Of a DNA stretch of 58,062 nt, positions 25,497 through 35,302 are shown in pieces. Position 1 is the stretch's first letter. Each line of letters opens with the position of its first letter. The position numbers and the translations under genes were made by a program. Origin of the DNA: Pseudomonas sp. UBA5706. GTDB lineage: Bacteria; Pseudomonadota; Gammaproteobacteria; Pseudomonadales; Pseudomonadaceae. The notes under the pieces are model-generated. The model saw only the letters and a program-made list of their open reading frames with translations. It was not told where the DNA came from and did no database searches. The stretch is taken from contig NZ_DIHC01000032.1 in assembly GCF_002419965.1 (NCBI RefSeq), positions 42,851 through 100,912 on the forward strand, in the 5' to 3' direction.

Positions 25497-27104
25497 ATGA
25501 CCGACCAGACTACCCGCCTGCCGATCCGCCGCGCCTTGATCAGCGTTTCCGACAAGACCGGGATCCTTGAATTCGCCCGTGAGCTCCAAGCCCTGGGCGT
25601 GGAGATTCTCTCCACCGGCGGCACGTTCAAGCTGCTCAAGGACAACGGCGTCGCAGCGGTAGAAGTCGCGGATTACACCGGTTTTGCGGAAATGATGGAT
25701 GGCCGGGTCAAGACCCTGCACCCCAAAATCCACGGCGGCATCCTGGGTCGTCGCGGCACCGACGACGCTATCATGAACGAGCACGGCATCAAGCCGATCG
25801 ATCTGGTCGCGGTCAACCTCTACCCTTTTGAAGCCACTGTTTCCAAGCCCGGCTGCGACCTGCCGTCGGCCATCGAAAACATCGACATCGGCGGTCCGAC
25901 CATGGTCCGTTCGGCTGCGAAAAACCACAAAGACGTGGCCATCGTGGTCAACGCCAGCGACTACAGCCAAGTGCTGGATAGCCTCAAGGCTGGCGGTCTG
26001 ACCTACGCCCAGCGTTTCGACCTGATGCTCAAGGCATTCGAACACACTGCCGCCTACGACGGCATGATCGCCAACTACCTGGGCAGCGTCGATCAGCGCG
26101 CGCAGACCCTCTCCACCGAAGGCCGCAGCCAGTTCCCGCGCACCTTCAACACCCAGTTCATCAAGGCACAGGAAATGCGCTACGGCGAGAACCCGCACCA
26201 AAGCGCGGCGTTCTACGTGGAAGCCAAACCTGCCGAAGTGGGCATCGCGACCGCGACCCAGCTGCAGGGCAAGGAACTGTCTTATAACAACGTGGCCGAT
26301 ACCGATGCCGCGCTGGAGTGCGTAAAGAGCTTCGTCAAACCGGCCTGCGTCATCGTCAAGCACGCTAACCCATGCGGCGTCGCGGTCAGCCCGGATGCTG
26401 AAGGCGGCATTCGTCAGGCGTACGAACTGGCCTACGCCACTGACAGCGAGTCGGCCTTCGGCGGCATCATCGCCTTCAACCGTGAACTGGACGCCGAGAC
26501 CGCCAAGGCGATCGTCGAGCGTCAGTTCGTTGAAGTGATCATTGCCCCCAGCGTCAGCGCCGAAGCTCAGGCCATCGTTGCGGGCAAAGCCAACGTGCGC
26601 CTGCTGACCAGCGGCCAGTGGGCAGCCGAGCGCGCACCGGCGTGGGACTACAAGCGTGTCAACGGTGGCCTGCTGGTGCAGAGCCGCGATATCGGCATGA
26701 TCACCGCGGACGATCTTAAAGTCGTGACCCAACGCGCCCCGAGCGAGCAGGAAGTCCACGACCTGATCTTCGCCTGGAAGGTCGCCAAGTACGTCAAGTC
26801 CAACGCAATCGTCTACGCCAAGAACCGGCAGACCATCGGGGTCGGTGCCGGCCAGATGAGCCGTGTAAACTCGGCGCGCATCGCCGCGATCAAGGCTGAA
26901 CATGCAGGTCTGCAGGTACAGGGTGCGGTGATGGCATCGGACGCTTTCTTCCCGTTCCGCGACGGCATCGACAATGCGGCGAAGGTCGGCATCACTGCGG
27001 TGATCCAGCCAGGCGGCTCGATGCGTGACAACGAAGTGATTGCAGCGGCTGACGAGGCGGGTATCGCGATGGTTTTTACCGGCATGCGCCACTTCCGTCA
27101 CTGA
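25497..27104 (+). CDS. purH: Bifunctional AICAR transformylase/IMP cyclohydrolase
   Basis: 535 residues from MTDQTTRLPIRRALISVSDK. The N-terminal IMP cyclohydrolase/MGS-like domain (about 1-200) has SVSDKTGILEFARELQ and TLHPKIHGGIL. The C-terminal AICAR formyltransferase domain has the catalytic Lys-His in VIVKHANPCG and the ending AGIAMVFTGMRHFRH. It carries out the last two steps of IMP synthesis. It is followed by a palindromic repeat region and purD; the purH-purD pair is conserved. Confidence 0.98.
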   Translation: MTDQTTRLPIRRALISVSDKTGILEFARELQALGVEILSTGGTFKLLKDNGVAAVEVADYTGFAEMMDGRVKTLHPKIHGGILGRRGTDDAIMNEHGIKPIDLVAVNLYPFEATVSKPGCDLPSAIENIDIGGPTMVRSAAKNHKDVAIVVNASDYSQVLDSLKAGGLTYAQRFDLMLKAFEHTAAYDGMIANYLGSVDQRAQTLSTEGRSQFPRTFNTQFIKAQEMRYGENPHQSAAFYVEAKPAEVGIATATQLQGKELSYNNVADTDAALECVKSFVKPACVIVKHANPCGVAVSPDAEGGIRQAYELAYATDSESAFGGIIAFNRELDAETAKAIVERQFVEVIIAPSVSAEAQAIVAGKANVRLLTSGQWAAERAPAWDYKRVNGGLLVQSRDIGMITADDLKVVTQRAPSEQEVHDLIFAWKVAKYVKSNAIVYAKNRQTIGVGAGQMSRVNSARIAAIKAEHAGLQVQGAVMASDAFFPFRDGIDNAAKVGITAVIQPGGSMRDNEVIAAADEAGIAMVFTGMRHFRH

Positions 27105-27121
27105 CATGACAACGGCCGCAC

Positions 27122-27192
27122 TGATCGTACCCATGCTCGGCGTGGGCACTCAGCCGGGGACGCGGAGCGCCTGCACAGGTATTCCCACTCGT
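27122..27192. repeat. Partial copy of the dispersed palindromic repeat
   Basis: Begins TGATCGTACCC and contains ATGCTCGGCGTGGGCAC, a diverged left end of the repeat that is complete just downstream (27222-27319). The right end is ragged (ATTCCCACTCG). Confidence 0.65.
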
Positions 27193-27221
27193 AGCGATCC
27201 GAAAACCCAGCGGCAAATGCT

Positions 27222-27319
27222 TGATCGTTCCCATGCTTGCGTGGGAACGTAGCCTGGGACGCTCTGCGTCGCTCGGACGCAGAGATATTTATTCCCGCGC
27301 CGAGCATGGGAACGATCAG
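27222..27319. repeat. Dispersed palindromic repeat, copy between purH and purD
   Basis: 98 bp with inverted ends TGATCGTTCCC and GGGAACGATCA. The inner arms are CATGCTTGCGTGGG on the left and CCCGCGCCGAGCATGGG on the right, with a central GCTCTGCGTC/GACGCAGAG palindrome. It belongs to the same family as 44490-44599, 48194-48301 and 51850-51957. It has no coding capacity and resembles a REP/BIME-type or MITE-like unit. Confidence 0.85.
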
Positions 27320-27358
27320 TGAGTCACCCACAGAATTAGCGTCATCGAGGTTTTTGAA

Positions 27359-28654
27359 ATGAACGTACTCATCATCGGCAGCGGTGGCCGTGAACACGCC
27401 CTGGCCTGGAAAGTCGCGCAGGACCCGCGCGTACAGAAGGTCTTCGTTGCGCCGGGCAATGCCGGCACCGCTACCGAAGCCAAGTGCGAGAACGTCGCCA
27501 TCGACGTGCTGGCTCTGGAGCAACTGGCTAACTTCGCCGAGAAGAACGTCTCGCTGACCATCGTCGGGCCTGAAGTGCCGCTGGTCGCCGGTGTGGTAGA
27601 CCTGTTCCGCTCCCGCGGGCTGGATTGCTTCGGCCCCACCAAGGGCGCCGCGCAACTGGAAGGCTCCAAGGCGTTCACCAAGGATTTCCTGGCGCGTCAC
27701 AAGATCCCGACCGCCGACTACCAAAACTTCACCGAGATCGAACCTGCGTTGGCGTATCTGCGCGAAAAAGGCGCTCCGATCGTGATCAAGGCCGATGGCC
27801 TGGCCGCTGGCAAAGGCGTGATCGTCGCCATGACCCTGCAAGATGCCGAAGACGCCGTGTGCGACATGCTCAAGGGCAACACATTCGGTGATGCCGGTTC
27901 CCGGGTGGTAATCGAAGAGTTCCTGGACGGCGAAGAGGCGAGCTTCATCGTCATGGTCGACGGCAAGAACGTTCTGCCAATGGCTACCAGTCAGGATCAC
28001 AAACGTGTGGGCGACGGCGACAACGGCCCGAATACCGGTGGAATGGGTGCTTACTCCCCCGCCCCGGTGGTCACCGCCGACGTGCATCAGCGCGTGATGG
28101 ATAAGGTCATATGGCCGACCGTCAGAGGCATGGCAGACGAAGGCAACGTTTACACCGGGTTCCTCTATGCTGGTCTGATGATCGACAAGGCAGGCAACCC
28201 GAAGGTGATCGAGTTCAATTGCCGTTTCGGTGACCCGGAAACCCAGCCGGTGATGTTGCGCCTGCAATCAAGCCTGGTGTTGCTGGTCGAGGCCGCTCTG
28301 GCGCAGGCGCTGGACAAAGTGCAAGCCCAGTGGGACCCACGCCCGAGCCTCGGCATCGTGCTGGCTGCCGGTGGCTACCCTGGCGATTACGCCAAGGACG
28401 CCCCTATCAGTGGCCTGGACGCCGCTGCGGCGTTGTCGGGCAAGGTGTTCCACGCAGGTACTGCATTGAAGGATGGTCAGGTGGTGACCTCCGGTGGTCG
28501 TGTTCTGTGCGCGACCGCACTGGGGGACACTGTCGGCGATGCGCAGAGACAGGCGTATGAACTGGCCGCGAAGATTGACTGGGAAGGCTGTTTCTACCGC
28601 AAGGACATCGGCTATCGTGCCATTGCCCGGGAACGCGGCAAGCGTCTGGAGTAA
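27359..28654 (+). CDS. purD: Phosphoribosylamine-glycine ligase
   Basis: 431 residues. It starts MNVLIIGSGGREHALAWK, the GAR synthetase signature, with a GAGGT ribosome site. The ATP-grasp core includes IVIKADGLAAGKGVIVA, FLDGEEASFIVMVDG and VIEFNCRFGDPETQPVM; a small C-domain follows. It joins phosphoribosylamine and glycine in the second step of purine synthesis. It is separated from purH by about 250 bp of repeat DNA, so cotranscription would have to read through the repeats. Confidence 0.98.
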   Translation: MNVLIIGSGGREHALAWKVAQDPRVQKVFVAPGNAGTATEAKCENVAIDVLALEQLANFAEKNVSLTIVGPEVPLVAGVVDLFRSRGLDCFGPTKGAAQLEGSKAFTKDFLARHKIPTADYQNFTEIEPALAYLREKGAPIVIKADGLAAGKGVIVAMTLQDAEDAVCDMLKGNTFGDAGSRVVIEEFLDGEEASFIVMVDGKNVLPMATSQDHKRVGDGDNGPNTGGMGAYSPAPVVTADVHQRVMDKVIWPTVRGMADEGNVYTGFLYAGLMIDKAGNPKVIEFNCRFGDPETQPVMLRLQSSLVLLVEAALAQALDKVQAQWDPRPSLGIVLAAGGYPGDYAKDAPISGLDAAAALSGKVFHAGTALKDGQVVTSGGRVLCATALGDTVGDAQRQAYELAAKIDWEGCFYRKDIGYRAIARERGKRLE

Positions 28655-28748
28655 GTCTGGGTACGGACAGTCGCTTGAGCATCAGCCACTGTCCGATCAT
28701 CCAGAGCCGCACCAGAGTAACTGGCTTCATTCACGAAGGGATTTCGCC

Positions 28749-31544
28749 GTGCGCTGGCTCAGGATTGCCATTTGTTCGATCATCGCCATGATGACCCTGC
28801 TCTGTGTGCCCACGGCATCCGCCGAGGTCAGTGCGGGATGGTCGAACCTCGTCGACGATCAGGCCAACCTGCAACTCAGCGACATACGTTCCGACCACTA
28901 CGATTCCCAGTTCAGCCCTGTCGAACTCGATCAGGTTCGCGCCATCGATCGCAGCGCTGCCCTGTGGCTGCACTATCGCCTCGCCCCCACCGATCACGAA
29001 CAACTGATACGCATCTTCGCTCCGGACCTTGCGACCGCTGACCTGTATGTGCTCGACGGTGAAACGCTGATCAATCACTCGCGCTCCGGCAATAAGGTTC
29101 CGCGCGACGCACAGCCGTTGCCCTCCGTGGACTTCCTGTTGCCCGTCCCGCGGGCCGAGCGGCCGCTGGACCTGTACCTGCGTCTCAAATCCGAACAGGA
29201 GCTGCGCCCGAATATCTCACTGGAATCAGCCGTTGCCAGCGCCGCCGATGAGCGTCGGCCCCTGCTGCTCGGTCTGTTTTTTGGCTCGCTGTTCATGCTG
29301 ATTGTGCAGAACATCACCCGTTACGCGCAGTCGCGCTCGGTCAGCAGCCTGTGGCTGGCAGCGTGCGAAGCGTGCCTTGGGCTCAGCACAATGTTGCTGC
29401 TGAACCTGCCGGCACCCTGGCTGCCGCGCTGGCATCTGGCGCAAACCCCAAGCGCTCACCTGGCACTGCTGATGGCAGCGGCGACCGGGCTGATGTACGC
29501 CTACTGCTTCTTCGTTCAGCGCGGCGCCGAGACACTCAATCGGCTGTTGATGGGCGTGTTGCTGGTCGTCGGCTTTGGCGGCCTGCTGGTGTTGTTCGTC
29601 GACACCCTGCCGCTGAACGTCCTGACGTTCCTGCTGGTGGCCCTCACCACCCTGACCATCACACTGGTATCGATCTATCACCTGCAAAAGGGCTACGGCC
29701 CGGCGCGACCGTTCGTGATCGCGATGATCGTGTTCAACCTCGGCAACCTGGTGATTCTGCCGGCGATGCTGTGGTTGACGACCGTCGCCGCGCAGACCCT
29801 GACTATTGGCGTACTTGGCATGTTCTGCCTGAGCGGGCTGCTGATGAGCATCGCCCTGAGCCAGCGCCATCGCAGCATTACCGAAGACAACTTCAGCATC
29901 AGCCGTGAACTGGCCGCGAGCACTGCAGAAATCAACGCTAAAGCCGAGTTTCTGGCCAAGATCAGCCACGAAATCCGTACGCCCATGAACGGCGTTCTGG
30001 GCATGACCGAACTGCTGCTGGGTACGCCGCTGTCGGTCAAGCAACGTGACTACGTGCAGACCATTCACAGCGCGGGCAATGAACTGCTGACCCTGATCAA
30101 CGAAATTCTCGACATCACCAAGCTTGAGTCGGGGCAGATCGAGCTCGACGACGTGCAGTTCGACCTCAACGCGATGATCGAGGACTGCCTGAATATCTTC
30201 AGGGCCAAGGCCGAACAGCAAAGCGTGGAACTGATCAGTTTCATCCAGCCTCAGGTGCCAAGGGTGATCAGTGGCGACCCCACGCGTCTGCGCCAGACGC
30301 TGCTGAGCCTGCTGGAAAACGCGCTAAAGAAGACCGACGAAGGCGAGATTCTGCTGGTCGTGGCGCTCGACTCCCGAGGTGGGAAACCGCGGCTGCGCAT
30401 TGCCGTTCAGGACAGCGGCACCCCGCTGACCGCCAAAGAGCGCGATGCCCTGCTGCATGCCGAACTGCACAGCAAGAACTTCCTGGCGGCGAGCAAGGTC
30501 GGGGGTCACCTGGGGCTGGTCATCGCGCGGCAACTGATCCTGTTGATGAAGGGCGAATTCGGCATTCAGAGTGGCAGCAATCAGGGCAGTACCCTGTGGC
30601 TGAGCCTGCCGCTGGACGCTGAACGCCTGGAACAGCCGCCGTCGGATCTGGACAGCCCGCTCAAGGGCGCGCGCGTGCTGGTGGTGGACGACAATGACAC
30701 CTGCCGCAAGGTGCTGGTCCAGCAATGCAGTGCCTGGGGACTGAATGTCAGCGCGGTGCCGTCCGGCAAGGAAGCCCTGGCGCTGCTGCGCACCAAGGCG
30801 CATCTGCGTGATTATTTCGACATCGTCCTGCTGGACCAGAACATGCCCGGCATGACCGGCATGCAGCTGGCGGCCAAGATCAAGGAAGACCCCAGCCTGA
30901 ACCACGACATCCTGCTCATCATGCTCACCGGCATCAGCAATGCGCCGAGCAAGGTCATCGCACGTAATGCCGGGGTCAAGCGGATTCTCGCCAAACCCGT
31001 GGCCGGTTATACCCTGAAGACGACGCTGGCTGACGAACTGAATCAGCGTAACAAAGGTCAGCTGCCGCTGCCTTCGGCTTCGGCCCTCATCGGCGAAGTG
31101 GACGTTCCCAGCGACTTCCGTATTCTGGTCGCCGAAGACAACAGCATTTCCACCAAAGTGATTCGCGGCATGCTGGGCAAGCTCAACTTGCAGCCAGACA
31201 CCGCCAGCAATGGTGAGCAAGCCCTGCAAGCGATGAAGGCCCAGCGTTACGATCTGGTGCTGATGGACTGCGAAATGCCGATTCTCGACGGTTTTTCGGC
31301 CACCCAGCAGCTGCGCGCCTGGGAAGTGGGCAATCAGCGGTCTCGCACGCCGGTGGTGGCATTGACCGCGCATATCCTGGCCGAACATAAGGACCGCGCG
31401 CGTCAGTCGGGCATGGACGGGCACATGTCCAAGCCCGTCGAGCTGTCGCAGTTGCGCGAACTGGTCGAATACTGGGTCGAACAACGGGCCCAACAACAGA
31501 TCGGCCTCCGGCGCGATGACCAGGATCGCTATCAGCAAAACTGA
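28749..31544 (+). CDS. retS: Hybrid sensor histidine kinase RetS
   Basis: 931 residues from a GTG start (AAGGGA upstream) that opens a signal peptide; the reading frame extends further upstream without support. Order: periplasmic 7TMR-DISMED2 domain (about 25-180), seven-helix 7TMR-DISM region (about 185-375), HisKA with His407 in KISHEIRTPMNG, an ATPase domain with a degenerate G1 box (DSGTPLT), then two receivers with acceptors Asp696 (VLLDQNMPG) and Asp840 (VLMDCEMP). RetS in P. aeruginosa binds GacS and holds back the Gac/Rsm switch between acute and chronic lifestyles. Domain order and position after purD support the name. Confidence 0.95.
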   Translation: MRWLRIAICSIIAMMTLLCVPTASAEVSAGWSNLVDDQANLQLSDIRSDHYDSQFSPVELDQVRAIDRSAALWLHYRLAPTDHEQLIRIFAPDLATADLYVLDGETLINHSRSGNKVPRDAQPLPSVDFLLPVPRAERPLDLYLRLKSEQELRPNISLESAVASAADERRPLLLGLFFGSLFMLIVQNITRYAQSRSVSSLWLAACEACLGLSTMLLLNLPAPWLPRWHLAQTPSAHLALLMAAATGLMYAYCFFVQRGAETLNRLLMGVLLVVGFGGLLVLFVDTLPLNVLTFLLVALTTLTITLVSIYHLQKGYGPARPFVIAMIVFNLGNLVILPAMLWLTTVAAQTLTIGVLGMFCLSGLLMSIALSQRHRSITEDNFSISRELAASTAEINAKAEFLAKISHEIRTPMNGVLGMTELLLGTPLSVKQRDYVQTIHSAGNELLTLINEILDITKLESGQIELDDVQFDLNAMIEDCLNIFRAKAEQQSVELISFIQPQVPRVISGDPTRLRQTLLSLLENALKKTDEGEILLVVALDSRGGKPRLRIAVQDSGTPLTAKERDALLHAELHSKNFLAASKVGGHLGLVIARQLILLMKGEFGIQSGSNQGSTLWLSLPLDAERLEQPPSDLDSPLKGARVLVVDDNDTCRKVLVQQCSAWGLNVSAVPSGKEALALLRTKAHLRDYFDIVLLDQNMPGMTGMQLAAKIKEDPSLNHDILLIMLTGISNAPSKVIARNAGVKRILAKPVAGYTLKTTLADELNQRNKGQLPLPSASALIGEVDVPSDFRILVAEDNSISTKVIRGMLGKLNLQPDTASNGEQALQAMKAQRYDLVLMDCEMPILDGFSATQQLRAWEVGNQRSRTPVVALTAHILAEHKDRARQSGMDGHMSKPVELSQLRELVEYWVEQRAQQQIGLRRDDQDRYQQN

Positions 31545-31611
31545 CCCGCCCTGCTCGACGGCGCCCTGATAGACTTCCCACCTCCCGAGTCTGCCGCGAC
31601 GAGCTTAAACC

Positions 31612-32211
31612 ATGCTTCATGTGCTGTTCAGCGTTTATCTGAAGATGCTGGTCCTTTATAGCCCGTTCTTCGTCCTGTCGTGTTTCATCAGCCTGAGTCG
31701 CGGCTACTCGCGCAAGGAACGCCGTTATCTGGCCTGGAAGATTGCTTTCGCCACGCTCGTTTCCAGTGTCTTGCTGTACCTGTTCGGGCGGGTGATTTTC
31801 GGGGTGTTCGGCATTACCGCCGACGCCTTTCGTATAGGTGCGGGCAGCGTGCTGTTCATCTCGGCCCTGGGCATGGCGCAGGGCAAGTCGGGCGTGCAGA
31901 CCGACAACGTGCAGCAGGATGTGGCCATCGTGCCGCTGACCATCCCGATCACGGTCGGCCCAGGCACCATCGGCGCGCTGTTGGTGATGGGTGTCAGCCA
32001 GCCCCACTGGGACGACAAACTGACTGCCATAGTCAGCATTGCCCTGGCCAGCTTTACCGTGGGGATGGTGCTTTATTTGTCCAACAGCATCGAACGCATT
32101 TTGGGCGATCAGGGGCTGCAGATCGTCAGCCGCCTGATGGGCCTGTTCGTTTGCGCACTGGCAGCACAAATCATCTTTACCGGCATCAAGGGGTATTTGT
32201 TGCCAGGCTGA
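31612..32211 (+). CDS. MarC/UPF0056 family membrane protein
   Basis: 199 residues with about six hydrophobic helices. It shows the MarC-family features PFFVLSCFISLSRGYS at the N-terminus, a central VPLTIPITVGPGTIGALLVMG, and a C-terminal SRLMGLFVCALAAQIIFTGI. It is an inner-membrane protein. Despite the name, a role in multiple antibiotic resistance has not held up for the family and transport substrates are unknown. It is convergent with cobJ, whose stop codon is nine bases away on the other strand. Confidence 0.92.
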   Translation: MLHVLFSVYLKMLVLYSPFFVLSCFISLSRGYSRKERRYLAWKIAFATLVSSVLLYLFGRVIFGVFGITADAFRIGAGSVLFISALGMAQGKSGVQTDNVQQDVAIVPLTIPITVGPGTIGALLVMGVSQPHWDDKLTAIVSIALASFTVGMVLYLSNSIERILGDQGLQIVSRLMGLFVCALAAQIIFTGIKGYLLPG

Positions 32212-32220
32212 TGAAAGGAG

Positions 32221-33945
32221 TCAGGTCAACGGCTTATCGCCGTACCACCTCGGCGTGTAAACCCAATGGCCGCCCTGCGCACGTGCAAACACGCACGTCG
32301 TGGAGGAACCGACCAATACCATGGTGCGCATATCCACCTGTTCGGGGCTCAGCTCGCCCAGCGTGATGACGCGCAAGGTCTGTCCCGGGCGGCCGATATC
32401 GCGCCCCAGGGTTACCGGGGTTTCAGGGGTGCGGTGCCGGCGCACGATCTCCAGCGCACGCCCCAGCTGCCACGGGCGGGAGCGAGAAATCGGGTTGTAG
32501 AACGCCAGTGCGAGGTCGGCCTGACAGGCCAGGTCCAGGCGCTTTTCAATGATCTCCCAAGGCTTGAGGTTGTCCGACAGGGACATCACGCAAAAGTCGT
32601 GGCCCAGCGGGGCGCCCGCTTGTGCGGCCGTCGCCAGCGAAGCTGAGACGCCCGGCAGGATTTGCAGCTCGACCGAATGCCAGTGTGGATCGTCGGACTC
32701 GTGCAGCGCCTCCAGCACGGCTGCCGCCATGGCGAAAACGCCGGGGTCGCCCGAAGACACTACCACCACGGAACGTCCTTGGGCTGCGAGTTCGAAAGCG
32801 TGGCGGGCACGCTGCATTTCCTCGCGGTTGTCCGTGCAATGCAGCACCTGATCAGAACGGAACGGGCCGGCCATGCGCACATAGGTTTCGTAACCCAGTA
32901 CGTCATCGGCCCGCGCCAGCTCGGTTTTGACCGCTGGGATCATGAATTCCGTAGCACCGGGACCCAGGCCGATCACGGCCAGGCGTCCACGTCCGCGACC
33001 GATATGGCCGACCTCCAGCGGCTGCGGCGCAACGGCAATGGCGATGCCTTCGCGTGGCGTGATCGGCGGCAGCAGTTGCGGCAATACGCACTGCGCCATG
33101 TCGCGGGCGACCGCCGACGAGGTGAAGCGCACAGGCACCGCCAATGCCTGCGCCGCCTCGTGCAGGGCAGAGTTGGCCATGTGGGTGTCGCCGGCCAACA
33201 GACAGGCGAGCGATTGCAGGGCGATGCGTGAATCGTGCAGCGCCGCTCGCACAGCTTCGGCGAGGCTCTGTGCAACCGTCTCGACAGTCACATCGACGGC
33301 CACGAGGACGTTGCGCGGATAGATCAGCAGTTCGTGGGCAGAAGGGTCGCGCTCGGCGTTGCCGACATGAATCGCCAATTGCGCATGGTCGTCCTCTGGC
33401 AGTTGAGCCTGGGCCAGCCAAGGCGCATCGCCTTCGATGCGCACGGTTTCGCCGGACAGCAGATCGGATACGAAACGCTTGCCCAGCTCCAGATCGCCCA
33501 AGGCGTAACCGGATGGTGGGTTGAGCAGGCAGGTGCCAAAACGCAATTCGCCGCTGGTGGTGATGGCGCCATTGGTCTTCAAGCCCGCCGCGATTTCCCG
33601 GGCCATGATGTTGACCCCGCCCAACCCACCCAGTAACGGCACCACGGCGCTGCCATCTTCGGCCACCGCCAGCACTGGCGGCTCGGCGCCCTTCTCCAGC
33701 AACACGGGCGCAAGCGTGCGAATGACAATCCCCGCCGCACACAGCGCGATAATCGGCGTGTCCTGCTGATACAGGCTGCGCAACGTTGCGCCGAACTCGG
33801 TATAGCTGCGATCAGCGCCTTCCACCCGCTCGGCCAGGCCGTAAATCAGCGCGTCCGGGAATAGCCGTTGAATCCGCTGCGCGGTGCTCAGCGCGCCTTT
33901 GCCGAGGATGACGATGGCCGGAGCCTGAATAGGGGTAGCGCCCAT
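32221..33945 (-). CDS. cobJ: CbiG/CobE-CobJ fusion: precorrin-3B C17-methyltransferase
   Basis: 574 residues from the ATG at 33945, which overlaps the cobI stop (TGATG); a GTG four codons earlier is possible. The N-terminal about 310 residues are CbiG/CobE-like (ALCAAGIVIRTLAPVL, VPLLGGLGGVNIMAREIA, TSSAVARDMAQ). The C-terminal about 255 are a tetrapyrrole methylase of CobJ type (GLGPGATEFMIPAV, VVVVSSGDPGVFAMAAAV, LPGVSASLATAAQAGAPLGH). CobJ methylates C17 and contracts the ring; CbiG in anaerobic-type pathways opens the lactone. It is last in the cobG-cobH-cobI-cobJ operon. Confidence 0.95.
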   Translation of the reverse strand: MGATPIQAPAIVILGKGALSTAQRIQRLFPDALIYGLAERVEGADRSYTEFGATLRSLYQQDTPIIALCAAGIVIRTLAPVLLEKGAEPPVLAVAEDGSAVVPLLGGLGGVNIMAREIAAGLKTNGAITTSGELRFGTCLLNPPSGYALGDLELGKRFVSDLLSGETVRIEGDAPWLAQAQLPEDDHAQLAIHVGNAERDPSAHELLIYPRNVLVAVDVTVETVAQSLAEAVRAALHDSRIALQSLACLLAGDTHMANSALHEAAQALAVPVRFTSSAVARDMAQCVLPQLLPPITPREGIAIAVAPQPLEVGHIGRGRGRLAVIGLGPGATEFMIPAVKTELARADDVLGYETYVRMAGPFRSDQVLHCTDNREEMQRARHAFELAAQGRSVVVVSSGDPGVFAMAAAVLEALHESDDPHWHSVELQILPGVSASLATAAQAGAPLGHDFCVMSLSDNLKPWEIIEKRLDLACQADLALAFYNPISRSRPWQLGRALEIVRRHRTPETPVTLGRDIGRPGQTLRVITLGELSPEQVDMRTMVLVGSSTTCVFARAQGGHWVYTPRWYGDKPLT

Positions 33946-34679
33946 CAGCCTTGCCACCTTTCGCCGGGAACGATAATCAGCGAGAAATACGGCGATGACA
34001 TCGGGTCGACTTCCGCCAGCGGCACGATCTTCTGATTGCTCATGGTGGCGCGTTCGATGTACAGCGCACGTTCGGCAAGGCCGGTGTCCATTAATACCTG
34101 ACGCACCTTGGGCAGGTTACGGCCCAGCTTCATGATCACCGCTGCATCGGCGTCCACCAGTTTGCGCTTGAGTTCTTCAGCCGACAGCACACCCGACAAC
34201 ACTGACAGACTTTGATTGCGATACACCAAAGGCGCGCCCAGCACCGAAGCGCCGCCGAGCATCGAACATACTCCCGGCACCACTTCGGCTTCGTAGCGCT
34301 CGGCCAGACGATCATGCAGGTACATGTAGGAGCCGTAAAAAAACGGGTCGCCTTCGCAGATCACTGCCACATCCCGACCGGCGTCCAGATGGGCGGCGAC
34401 GTCGAGGCTGGAGGTGTCGTAAAAATCGCTGATGATCTGCTCGTACGACATCGGCGCAGGCAGCGCTTCGGTAGTGACCGGATACACCAGCGGCATCAGC
34501 GTTTGAGCCTCTTGCAGGTGCGCTTCGATGATGCCGAACGCGTTGCCCTTCTTGCCTCTGGCGACGAAATACGCCACCACCGGCGATTCGCGCAGCAGGC
34601 GCAGCGCCTTGACGGTGATCAGCTCAGGATCGCCGGGGCCGACGCCCAGACCGATCAGACGACCGCGTGCCTGCATCAT
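33945..34679 (-). CDS. cobI: Precorrin-2 C20-methyltransferase
   Basis: 244 residues. A SAM-dependent tetrapyrrole methylase: GLGVGPGDPELITVKALRLL at the N-terminus, the VICEGDPFFYGSYMYL motif, and VPGVCSMLGGASVLGAPL in the SAM pocket. It methylates precorrin-2 at C20 to give precorrin-3A. The start overlaps the cobH stop (ATGA) and the stop overlaps the cobJ start, so translation is probably coupled along the operon. Confidence 0.97.
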   Translation of the reverse strand: MMQARGRLIGLGVGPGDPELITVKALRLLRESPVVAYFVARGKKGNAFGIIEAHLQEAQTLMPLVYPVTTEALPAPMSYEQIISDFYDTSSLDVAAHLDAGRDVAVICEGDPFFYGSYMYLHDRLAERYEAEVVPGVCSMLGGASVLGAPLVYRNQSLSVLSGVLSAEELKRKLVDADAAVIMKLGRNLPKVRQVLMDTGLAERALYIERATMSNQKIVPLAEVDPMSSPYFSLIIVPGERWQG

Positions 34680-35302
34680 TCGACCTCCGTAGCGAGCGCG
34701 TTGACCGCAGCAGCGGCCATGGCGCTGCCGCCACGACGCCCCTGCATGATCACGTAGGGCACGCCGCGGCTGTCAGCGGCAAGCATGTCCTTGGACTCCG
34801 CAGCGCCGACGAAGCCGACCGGAAAACCCAGGATCAACGCCGGTTTCGGCGCCCCGGCATCGATCATTTCCAGCAGGTAGAACAGCGCGGTCGGCGCGTT
34901 GCCGATGACCACCACTGCGCCTTCCAGATACGGGCGCCACAGCTCCAGCGCCGCAGCGGAACGGGTGTTGCCCAGCTCACGAGCAAGCTCGGGGACGCCT
35001 TCGTTCTTCAGGGTGCAGATCACCTGATTGTTGGCCGGCAGGCGCGCACGGGTCACCCCTTCAGCCACCATGTGCGCATCACACAAAATCGGCGCGCCCG
35101 CTGCGAGGGCCTGACGGCCCGCAGTACCGGCACCGGGCGAGAAACGCAGGCCCTCGACCGCATCGACCATGCCGCAGGCATGAATCACGCGCACGGCGAG
35201 CTTTTCCAGGTCGGCCGGGATGGTGTCTAGCCGCGCTTCGGCACGAATGATCGCGAAGGAGTTGCGGTAGATCTCCTGCCCGTCGCGGATGTAATCAATC
35301 AT
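34676..35302 (-). CDS. cobH: Precorrin-8X methylmutase
   Basis: 208 residues. It moves the C11 methyl to C12, giving hydrogenobyrinate. The family opening is YIRDGQEIYRNSFAIIRAEA. The active-site His lies in VIHACGMVDAV, and NAPTALFYLLEMIDAG and GFPVGFVGAAESKD are conserved. It overlaps the cobG stop by eight bases and cobI by four. Confidence 0.97.
   Translation of the reverse strand: MIDYIRDGQEIYRNSFAIIRAEARLDTIPADLEKLAVRVIHACGMVDAVEGLRFSPGAGTAGRQALAAGAPILCDAHMVAEGVTRARLPANNQVICTLKNEGVPELARELGNTRSAAALELWRPYLEGAVVVIGNAPTALFYLLEMIDAGAPKPALILGFPVGFVGAAESKDMLAADSRGVPYVIMQGRRGGSAMAAAAVNALATEVE

Noticed and set aside
25404..27149. 581-codon minus-strand frame across purH
   Set aside because: Fully antisense to purH, whose protein signatures are unmistakable. 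Its His/Asp/Val-rich composition is typical of antisense frames.
27105..27358. CRISPR-like array between purH and purD
   Set aside because: Repeats are palindromic REP/BIME-type units without regular spacing or unique equal-length spacers.
28494..28748. Upstream extension of the retS frame to 1016 codons
   Set aside because: It overlaps the end of purD and lacks a ribosome site. The GTG at 28749 has one and starts a signal peptide.
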